Assembly: GCA_025504975.1 (NCBI GenBank)
Contig: JANUWI010000013.1
Coordinates: forward strand, 992,001 to 1,056,000
Direction of reading: 5' to 3'
Length of the DNA: 64,000 nt
Source of the DNA: Plenodomus lindquistii
Taxonomy: Eukaryota > Ascomycota > Dothideomycetes > Pleosporales > Leptosphaeriaceae
The translations under genes and the position numbers were made by a program. The notes under the pieces are model-generated. The model saw only the letters and a list, made by a program, of their open reading frames with translations. It was not told the origin of the DNA and made no database searches. Shown in pieces: positions 56,041 through 64,000 of this stretch (its first letter is position 1; each line of letters starts with the position of its first letter).

Positions 56041-57149
56041 ATGTCTACTAAACCAGCTGTGATATCCGTAATCGGATCTCTCAATGTCGACCTCGTCACT
56101 CGTACTGCACGTGTTCCCGTTGGCGGCGAGACACTAACCAGCGAATCTTTCTCCATTGGGTGGGGAGGTAAGGGCGCCAATCAGGCTGTTGCATGTGCTC
56201 GTCTTTCACGAACATCGAAGCAAGCTACTGCTGGAGAGAAGTCAGATGTAGAAGTTCGCATGGTTGGAGCTGTCGGCGACGATGAGTTTCACACGGGGTT
56301 CTTGAAAGCTCTGAAAGAGGATGGATTGAACACCGATAAGATTGAGATCTTGAAAGGGAAGAAGACGGGAGTTGCGGTCATTGTTGTCGAGACGGGGACT
56401 GGTGAAAATCGTATCATGTTCTCGCCTGGTGCAAATTACGATGTTGAGATCAAGGACCTGGTTGATGAGGACGCGAGTGTGGCACTGTTCCAGTTGGAAT
56501 TGCCGTTGGAAGTGGTATGTTCACGAATGTGATGACAGAATCGCTTCACAAAGATAATAGTGGACGACAGCTGATGGGGTAGGTGCTGCACAACATGAAG
56601 ACGGCCAGGCAAAAGGGTGTGGAGACTATCATCAATCCTGCTCCGGCCATACAATTACCAGAAGAAGCCTACCGGGGACTAGGCCATCTAATCGTCAACG
56701 AGACTGAAGCTGCAATACTATCTGGTATTGAGAACCCTACTTCTTGGGATGAAGTAGCCGCTGTTTTTATTTCACGCGGTGTTAAGAACGTCATCATCAC
56801 ACTTGGTGGTGAGGTAGGCCTTCTTCCGCCTGTCTTCTTCGGAATTTTTCGTAATTACTGACGCTTGAACCAGGGAGTCTTCTACAAGACATCAACGCCA
56901 CAATCAAGCAACCAGGCAGGCCATATTGTCCCCGCGAGGAAGGTGAAGGTTGTGGATACGACCGCGGCCGGCGATACCTTTGCGGGTGCTTACACTGTCG
57001 CTGTAGCACACTGGAAGTCCATGTCGCAAGGAGCCGAATTTGATCTCGATGCGGCTATTGCGCATGCGAATCGCGCGGCATCTATGACAGTGCAGAAAGC
57101 TGGCGCGCAATCGAGTATACCATGGGTGGACGAAGTCCCAGAAGCATGA
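56041..57149 (+). CDS. Ribokinase (PfkB family)
   Basis: Phosphorylates D-ribose to ribose 5-phosphate in the cytosol, feeding the pentose-phosphate pathway. Exons 56041-56514, 56583-56813 and 56874-57149 give 326 residues, all junctions in phase 0. Motifs are the N-terminal GSLNVDLV, the substrate-binding GGKGANQAVACARL, NPAPA, the nucleotide region TLGGE before the second intron, and the PfkB signature DTTAAGDTFAGAY with catalytic Asp near 268. Length matches fungal ribokinases. The N-terminal lobe contains an extra charged loop (about 55-70). The gene looks intact and is probably housekeeping, standing between accessory genes. Confidence 0.95.
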
Positions 57150-57471
57150 CCATCTGCGAAAACAGCGAATTTACACGAACAATGACAATTGCCGACTGAG
57201 GCGCAGTAGCATGGTCAGTCTAGCATCCCTGGTTGTCACATTTCCGGCCGTTGGAAGCGGATCCAGCGATCGCGCCGGACGTCTCTTAACAATGTACGGC
57301 TGACAAGTGATTCCATAACTTGCTCATCACGATTCGGCCTCTAGCTATCGTAAACGCACAATTTCAACCCAAGTTTGTTTCAGTTGAAGCATATATAACT
57401 CATCTCACAATGTAACGCAGCCTGGGTGTGATCGCACAGGTAGTCGGTGACAGCTCACAAGGTAATGATCA
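57150..57471. other. Intergenic stretch, nothing recognised
   Basis: Between ribokinase and the RING-finger remnant. Contains a possible TATATAA at about 57392-57398 that could serve the latter. Confidence 0.4.
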
Positions 57472-58891
57472 GTGCTACAAGGTGCTAGAGATCAAGCGTT
57501 CATTGCTGTCCCCAACCAGCTCCAATCAGCATCTCCCTCATCGAACACTCTACAAAGGGTGCAGCAGTTCTACTATTCACACACCAATCGTATTCACTAC
57601 TACCACGAAACCATCTCCACCGACGCAAGAATGTCGATGCTGGCCAATCTACCGCCTTGTCCCTGGAATGGGAACCATGCCCTGCTGACTACCGACAGTG
57701 ACATCAAAGAATACCTCGATCAAACTCTGGCTGAATTTTATATCCTGTCCAAAGAGCTCCTGCGTGAGATTGGAGCCTCGTTTCTCTCTACAGAAGGTCT
57801 ATCCAACGACCTCTTGGCCGGAGTAGTAACTTCGATCGCGCATTCCATGAACCTCCTCAGCCAACCACGGTCTGAATATTCCCTGGAAAAACTCGTCAAT
57901 CTCTGCACGTATGTCACAAGTGTTCTCCAACACCTTGAGAATGCTTCGGACTTCTTCTGCGCAACTCATGATAATACAACAGCACTTTGACTCTCAATGT
58001 TGGTGCTCGCGCGGTCACTGACCTATGGCCTGGAACGTAAGCCGATGTTCGCATTGCCAACCCGAATCGCTCGTGGCATCACACTTGCTGATGGTTGTGA
58101 CTTGGATCATGCCTCCAGCATCAGGTCCGTTCCACAATTTGTAAGGGCGGTCCGAAAGCGATACTGCAGCTTTACCCTAAGCACTGGGATCCAAATCCCA
58201 AAGGACGGTCCGCGAGTGGCCATGCGCTTTACGAGCTGCTCGAGGCGCACTCACCACCGGAGTATCTTGATGACAAGTTCTACACAACGTACCGCACAGT
58301 GGAATGGATCGCATTCAAGAAACTCGCCGGATGTGTCCTCGACACTCGCTACCACGTTGCGCTCGACGTGCAGAGGATTCATCATCAACTCGACTCTGAT
58401 GCGGAAAATATACCTTCAGATTCCCCACGTCAGCCAAGGCGTCCGCAGTTGCAGGATTACACCGTACCGTATACTGCGCAAGTCATGGCGGCCGAGCACG
58501 AAAGGGATCGCCAATGCGCCATTTGCTGGTCTGACTGCGGGCATGTACACTCCAGTTATCTTGCCACTGAACCGGCCATCCAGGCGAAGTGCGGACACCA
58601 CTACGGTGCAGTCTGCTTACGAATCAAGTCACTAAAGGCGTCTCCCTATGACTAATGTGTCAGCAGCCTCTCTTTGGGCTCGAACATCGGCTAGAGCCCG
58701 AGTCTGCTGCTGCATATCTTAATCTCATGGCGCTTATTTCGGCTTCTGGACAGCACGACGACGAGCTCGACAAGTACATCCTAGAAGGCTGCAGGCATAC
58801 CCATGGTTCGGAGTATGGCGTGCTACTACACAAGCTTGTGGATCTGTGCCAACGTATATCACAAGCCAAATGCGCTTTCCAACACACTTAG
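57472..58891 (+). pseudogene. Degraded RING-finger protein gene
   Basis: A helical N-terminal segment is open from about 57472 (first ATG 57631) to TGA at 57988. Coding sense resumes in another frame from about 58120 (LQLYPKHWDPNPKGRSASGHALYELL), running on through DDKFYTTYRTVEWIAFKKLAG. The RING begins CAICWSDCG and reaches AKCGHHYG and a Cys. Then the frame hits TAA at 58653, while the final Cys-x-x QQPLFGL half continues one frame over to 58891. A GTAAGC...CATCAG intron (about 58038-58121) may explain one switch. The break inside the RING has no splice signals. If intact it would be a ubiquitin-ligase-like protein of unknown target. Confidence 0.55.
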
Positions 58892-59010
58892 CTTTTTTGG
58901 AGTAAGCTCTTTCTCCAAACCGACCACAGGTCGTCGCATCTATCTTGGCTTCTCACATCCTAGATTGTTTTTGTATTAAATTGTTTTTCCTTATTTCGAT
59001 GTGTCATTTA

Positions 59011-60252
59011 CTATTCTGACTCTTCTGTATCTGTGTGTTCCACCTGTATCATGTCTGACCCTCGTATATTATGCCCCTCAAGATCGGGCTCAGTACCCGA
59101 TACTGGCTGCCATATTTCTACTCCCCTCATGGTCTCGTCTACTGTGATCACTGCTTTCTCAACCAGATTTACGATTTCGGAAAATTTCTGCTTATGCGCT
59201 GTATAGTCTTCCTCGCTGTCGTTGTATGCAGCTCTGACATGGAGACATGTAGACTTCCACGACATTAGAGAAGTGTGATACCAAGAGTGCTGTGCGGGTA
59301 TGAACTGATGGACCTGGTTCCTATTATCCGTGACGTGAAAGTGGAAGCGCTCTACTAAGGTTGGTACGACTGTCGCTAAAGTAAGACCGTTCAAGTCTTC
59401 GATAACCCTGTATCCTGGGATAACGATTTTAGTCGTAATGGGCTCCGAGAAGAACTCGTTCCCACAGCCCCCTGGGCCGATCATCTTCATGGTTGTCCTC
59501 AAGCCTTCCGCGAACTGGATCATTTCCGCGCAATAATGCTCGTAGCAGGATATTGGCGCCGCTTCTTCATTGAACAAGTCGAGCTGTATTCGCAATGTCG
59601 TCTCTTGTCCGCGTACGCAGATGTTGGTGTCTTCCAAGAAACGTAGCACTGGATGTACGTGCTCAAAGCGAAAGCGTGGATGAAAACATGCGCAAGTCTC
59701 GCAATAAATCTCTCGTAGTCCCGCAGGCCAGCCAGATCCGCCAAGACGCACACCCCTAAACATCGCACGTATGTACTTTACCTTATCGTGATGTCGATTT
59801 GCATTTCGTACCCTCCACCATTTATCCCTGTCCTTGATTCGATCGAGGTGAGAATCCGCAATCCGCATACAGTCCAACACGGGCAAGCCTTGGAAACCAT
59901 ATTTTTTCCCGAGAATGATGATGGGAGAACTGATTCGCTCGAGGCTTTCGCGGGTGATGTCGCCTGCCTCCTCAAGCTTAGCTCTTTGGGTGAGGTATGC
60001 TTGCTCTTGGTCTTTGTATGATTTGCAGGGTTTGTGGAAGTGCGAAGGAACTTCTGCGCTGAATTTCTTGGGGAACTTGAAGGTGAATCGTGCAGTGTCA
60101 CGACTGAAATCGACCGTGTCGCGCCATGCCTTGCATACGAGCGAGGCACGGATCAGACTGGGTCCATCCAGACTGCTGAACATGAGCGACAGGATCTCAG
60201 TAATACAGAGAGGCGATTGAGGCGGCGGGAGTGGAGACTTCAGGCCTTTCAT
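59011..60252 (-). CDS. F-box domain protein
   Basis: Single exon, 413 residues. Residues 15-47 (LCITEILSLMFSSLDGPSLIRASLVCKAWRD) form an F-box, the Skp1-binding module of SCF ubiquitin ligases, starting close to the N-terminus as is usual. The rest has no repeats I can name, but includes a Cys-rich loop (IYCETCACFHPRF, about 212) and mixed alpha/beta sequence typical of fungal F-box proteins of unknown substrate. The acidic C-terminus ends TDTEESE. Open throughout with normal amino-acid texture, unlike the broken RING gene beside it (convergent). Confidence 0.85.
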   Translation of the reverse strand: MKGLKSPLPPPQSPLCITEILSLMFSSLDGPSLIRASLVCKAWRDTVDFSRDTARFTFKFPKKFSAEVPSHFHKPCKSYKDQEQAYLTQRAKLEEAGDITRESLERISSPIIILGKKYGFQGLPVLDCMRIADSHLDRIKDRDKWWRVRNANRHHDKVKYIRAMFRGVRLGGSGWPAGLREIYCETCACFHPRFRFEHVHPVLRFLEDTNICVRGQETTLRIQLDLFNEEAAPISCYEHYCAEMIQFAEGLRTTMKMIGPGGCGNEFFSEPITTKIVIPGYRVIEDLNGLTLATVVPTLVERFHFHVTDNRNQVHQFIPAQHSWYHTSLMSWKSTCLHVRAAYNDSEEDYTAHKQKFSEIVNLVEKAVITVDETMRGVEIWQPVSGTEPDLEGHNIRGSDMIQVEHTDTEESE

Positions 60253-61254
60253 TGTGGACGAAACGTGGTTCTTTGTCGTCGTTGCAGAGTTTGTGGGACT
60301 TGTTCTTTTGTAGAAAGACGTTGAAAGTAGCTAAACGTCGAATATATAGCTCTCACGCTTCACATGCAGGACAATTTGATGGCTCGTTCATTGCAAGAAT
60401 CGTACGTACAAATTTCATCCTTGAAGACAAAGTGTGCACCATGTTCACTGTTACCGACCATCACCAGGACATCACATCATTGTTCTCTCAACCTTTGCGT
60501 GGGAACAGCCATGCAGAACATCACTTATACAGTAATTTTGAACCGCCACATTTCCTGTTCTCGAAGCTCGGCCAGTCAGAACTCATACCCACTCCTTTCC
60601 GTTGCTCATAGATCTCCATGAATTTGCGCCTGTAAGTCGTCTTACAAATAGCCACGCCATTCTAATCGCCGCAGCAACCAAAGCACATCTAATCCTCCTC
60701 TAAGTCGTCGCAGGGATACAGACATACGTAGCAGAGGCAATCATATAACCAATCGATCATGGTCGGCTGTGGCGACGTAAGGTACCGCGATGGTTTCGGA
60801 GGGGGTGAGCGAGTATAGAGACCGGTTTCCAGCAATGTAGCTCGTGTGACGAAGCAACGTGAAGCTTGTGAGATAAGGAAAAAGTAAAGTCATGATTTAT
60901 GTGAAGGAAAAATCATGAAATTTGAGTCGTTTGCATGACTGGTGGACTTTGACAGTTGTGGGAACTACGTGTTGGTACTCAACGTTTGCAGGTGACATGC
61001 GCGGAGTAAACAATTGGCCCGCGTTGTGAAGTGGATGTGGGAGCGGAAAAGCACCGTCCGCATTTGTCAATTGCACGAAAGTAATGCTGAATTTCAATAT
61101 GTACATGCTGTCAACGAATGCATGGGTCAGCTAAATGACCCGTTATATACAGACCCTCGCATCATCGTATGCGAATGCTGTGTTCCTGACTTCTCAAGAT
61201 ATGCCCAATCTAGATGGTGATGAAAACCCAATCATCTCACCCATTCCGTCGCAT
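60253..61254. other. Intergenic stretch, nothing recognised
   Basis: Upstream region of the F-box gene and 3' flank of the GH7 gene. Short featureless frames only. Confidence 0.45.
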
Positions 61255-62825
61255 TTATGCGGGTTGAGCAAAGGTCGATCCAATAGGACCAAACTTGATG
61301 TTCGAAAAGACGACCTGAGCATTCGGGTTGTTGGCCTCCACTTCGGCGGGCACTCCGCTATTGGTAGGGCATTCTCCACGTGCAATACCTGGCTTCGCGG
61401 GATCCTGATCAAGAGGGTAGTTGCTGTCAAGCCAGAGCATGTTGGCGTAATGATCGTCCCAGAGTGACATGACCAGGACCATGCCGAGCGACATGCCCTC
61501 GCTCATCGATGCCATACCGCCAAAGTCGTTGAATGGGTAGACCTCTTCCTGGAAGACGTTCTTCTGGGTGTCGCACCACTTCTGGGTGATTGAGTTGCCA
61601 GTCTATAAGAGTTAGTACATGTTGCTATATGACGACACACGCTGACTTACCATGCCGGGAATCTTGGGCTCTGGGTTCTTGATGACCTTGCCGTCTTGCA
61701 CGTAGAAGCGTTTTAGCTCGGTGAGTTGGTTGCCAGAGCCAACAAACTGTGTTACGACAGTCATTTTCTTCGACGTGTCGACTGTCTTGCCCTTACCGTA
61801 GAAGTCCTTGACTCCAACTCTGAAAGGGTTGAAGTCGCAACCATTGGCGTCGCACGAGCCAGCGTATCGATCAGTCGAGTAGGTGCCTCCGCATGAGGTG
61901 TCTTCACAGACGGAGTATCCCGCAGGTTGGCAAGAGTGCGGGGTCAGAGCTGTGGACACAGAGTTTGCCTCCCACACGTCCATCTCGGCACTTCACAGAC
62001 GTTAGTACGACACGGGGTTGTGCGATGTGATACATACCAGCATGCGCCCTTCTTACCGACTCCAGCATTTGGATCAGAATTAGATCCAGTCCAACCCTCC
62101 GCATTGGCCTTGCCACCAACGTACTTCAAGTCACGAGCGCACTGGGCATCGCAGTATCCTAGCGTGAATCAGCAACCAAGCTTGCATCAGAATCGGTGTA
62201 CATACCAGTGCCATACTTTGCGCCAGGCGTGCCTTGCCCTTTCTGAGGCATGGAGACGAAGTACAGTGCTCCATTCACACCACAAGGCACCTGCGAGAGA
62301 TCCACGTCAAACGAGAACTCGTTACCAATAAGCTGGAACATCTCATAGTTGTTGGCATCCTTCATGAGATATGTGCGAGACCCAATGTTGGTGGAGTATT
62401 GGCCCTTGGTAATGAATTTCAAGCTCAGAGAGTTACCACTGGTGCGGATTCCATATGTACCGCTGTAATCCGAGCCTTCAATGGCGCAGTTATTGGTGCA
62501 GGCTTCGTTGTCGGGACAAACCGACTGATTCCACTCATTCCCGTCAAAACAGTTGGTGTAGCCTCCTCTGGTATGTAGCCATCGCCAGTTCGCATCAATG
62601 ACGATCTCACCATTGACATTGGTGCAGCTGGTTCCGCCCTTACCAGTGCATCGTTGCCAGGTCAATTTTGGATGGACCTCACTCTGTTGGGCTAAGAGAA
62701 GTTGCGAGTCAGTGAGTTTCCAAGAGGCCGAATCCAATAGGGTTAAGCTTACTGCCGATGACCCATGCTGAGGCACTGTGGGCACAGAAGACCAAGATGG
62801 CCACAGCTGGAGAAGCGTAGCGCAT
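61255..62825 (-). CDS. GH7 cellobiohydrolase (CBHI type), no cellulose-binding module
   Basis: Five minus-strand exons, 62753-62825, 62206-62691, 62038-62158, 61651-61990 and 61255-61602, give 455 residues; all phases agree. A signal peptide (MRYASPAVAILVFCAHSASA) is followed by the mature start QQSEVHPKLTWQRC. The GH7 catalytic cluster EMDVWEAN lies at 229-236: nucleophile Glu229, Asp231, acid/base Glu234. The fourth exon begins just before it, splitting a Cys codon. Numerous Cys (GYCDAQC, CCAEMD, GPGCG-type loops) match the ten-disulfide fold, and the loop set TGNSITQKWCD/FQEEVYPFNDFGGM suits a processive exo-enzyme. The protein ends at GSTFAQPA, right after the catalytic domain, with no linker or CBM1. 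It cleaves crystalline cellulose to cellobiose outside the cell. Confidence 0.96.
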
Positions 62826-62894
62826 GGTGATTGTAATCGGAACTCAAGAGAAGCTGTGGTGCAGTCTGGTGAGACATTCGATTCGAATTCGCCC

Positions 62895-62902
62895 TCCTTA
62901 TA
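62895..62902 (-). promoter_or_regulatory. TATA-like box of the GH7 gene
   Basis: TATAAGGA on the minus strand lies about 70 nt upstream of the ATG at 62825. Confidence 0.45.
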
Positions 62903-64000
62903 ACCGGAACTCGGCGAAGATCGACCCCCGTGTCATAATGAGCATAAACATTGTAGCAATATACGGCGATGAAGACAGAGTACCCAAGACACCTCCATGA
63001 AGAATTTTTGGACGATCGTATTGCACAACGACGGTCCGAAGGGTCCTCGATCCGTCTTGGAAGATGAGTAGATTTTTAGAAGCAGCTCAAAAGGGTTATG
63101 GTCTTTGGAGCGGCCAAGATTGCCAGAGGTTCGCCGCGTGGGACTTCATCAGCAGCCAGGGCTGAAATGTACTGGAATAATCGCATCGCCAAGTTTGGAG
63201 TATTCAAGTATATTGAGCTGAGACAGACTATGTTCACATGGGAAGGTACGCTTGGCGTTGAAAGACGAATGGGACATTTTGCGGAAAAAACACGAGGATG
63301 TTCGAGTATCAAGCTTTTCGCCGACATTCTTGGAGTTTTTTATATGCGCTTGGAGCCGGTCTGTCTCTTGGTGTAGTTATGCATGATTAAGTGCCAGGAT
63401 GTTGCGTCCGTCTCGCGCAATATACAATGCGGGGTGAATAAATTAAACGGAAATCCACCGGCTCTGCTAGCGGAAGACATCAGACTTAGGCTCACGTCTC
63501 AGGTGACACCGTCCGAGAGCTTTTGCAATGCTCTCCAGACCACGTTTAATGGTGGTCACTGTCGGCTATTTTGCAACTGTCCCTTGGTGGCTTCAGGGGT
63601 CGAACCTGGCACCCACTCACACGAGATGAATCGAATCATAGCAGCTGTTTCACACCGATGAGTATGTTCATTGTCTCAAGACTTGGAAGTGGTACAAGCA
63701 ACTGGGGGCGACTGGGGGCGAAATTCACCTTTGTCGTTCGTGTCTTAAGCCGAGGCCATAGGAACGTGTAATGAGACCGTATCGGCTTCGGCATGCACAG
63801 GCTAAGAACTGTCGATGGCTGTTAGCTGTTTCTTGTGGAGTAGTTATTCAGGATGCGGTGGCAAGCCACCATGTGTAGGCTTCGAATGGTCAATCAGATA
63901 CGAGCCCACGGAGCCCCTGAACGGCGACCGTGCATGCGAAATACAAGGTCAACGCGCGCATTGAGAGTCGATATGGTGTATAGAATGATCGGAGCCATCA
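62903..64000. other. Intergenic stretch to the window end
   Basis: GH7 promoter region, then sequence without a supportable gene. A GGTTCGACCCC-like box at about 63598-63608 (minus) resembles a tRNA T-arm, but no cloverleaf can be folded around it. Confidence 0.45.
63701..63720. repeat. Two tandem copies of a 10-bp unit
   Basis: ACTGGGGGCG occurs twice in direct succession. No function is apparent. Confidence 0.6.

Noticed and set aside
63560..63660. A T-arm-like GGTTCGACCCC on the minus strand suggesting a tRNA
   Set aside because: No matching acceptor, D or anticodon stems can be found around it, and the T stem pairs only partly.
1..64000. CRISPR arrays, bacterial operons, prophage or long intact transposons
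   Set aside because: No direct-repeat arrays, transposase, reverse transcriptase or long terminal repeats were seen; gene structure is eukaryotic throughout.

Overview
The window reads as a filamentous ascomycete genome, probably a plant-associated Dothideomycete (Pleosporales-like). The organism is inferred from gene style, not from a marker gene. Introns are short (about 45-65 nt, a few longer) with GT-AG ends and CTAAC/CTGAC-like branch sites. Genes lie on both strands without operons. The inventory is typical of such fungi: a PDR-type ABC transporter, Zn2Cys6 regulator, P450, NRPS, secreted carbohydrate-active enzymes, DUF6536 and fungal rhodopsin-domain membrane proteins.

Layout. 0-4 kb: an intron-containing tRNA-Gly(GCC) and a decayed TPR/ZZ-finger gene. 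5.4-9.8 kb: an intact three-exon ABC-G transporter. 11.2-11.5 kb: a two-exon gene for a 93-residue secreted protein with eight cysteines in a defensin-like spacing. 11.9-13.4 kb: an AT-hook nuclear protein. 14-18 kb: two secreted carbohydrate enzymes on the minus strand, a GH32 beta-fructofuranosidase and a BNR_4 beta-propeller protein resembling PL42 lyases. 19-27.6 kb: a secreted M14 carboxypeptidase and two housekeeping genes, GTP cyclohydrolase I and a Ctk1/CDK12-like kinase with a very long RS/RD-rich N-terminus.

28-43 kb is accessory. It holds an alpha/beta-hydrolase stump, a one-module NRPS (A-T-C plus a carrier-like domain that lost its serine), a DUF6536 membrane protein broken by a 5-bp tandem duplication, a PAN-galactose oxidase with a single-base frameshift, and an intact secreted intradiol dioxygenase. 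43.7-49 kb holds a divergently transcribed Zn2Cys6 regulator and MFS transporter, both carrying several stops and frameshifts. Most of the stops look like C-to-T or G-to-A transitions, as expected from repeat-induced point mutation (RIP). Next to them lie an intact DMT (EamA) transporter and an intact P450.

53-64 kb: an imperfect inverted repeat, a rhodopsin-domain membrane protein, ribokinase, a degraded RING-finger gene, an F-box protein and a GH7 cellobiohydrolase without a cellulose-binding module.

The secreted hydrolases and oxidases (GH32, BNR_4, M14, AA5, intradiol dioxygenase, GH7) together fit a lifestyle of feeding on plant material. The many once-disabled accessory genes beside intact ones suggest ongoing gene loss. 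No single new multi-gene system is clearly visible. The strongest leads are the defensin-like secreted peptide, the NRPS with its altered active-site residues, and the transition-mutated regulator/transporter pair.
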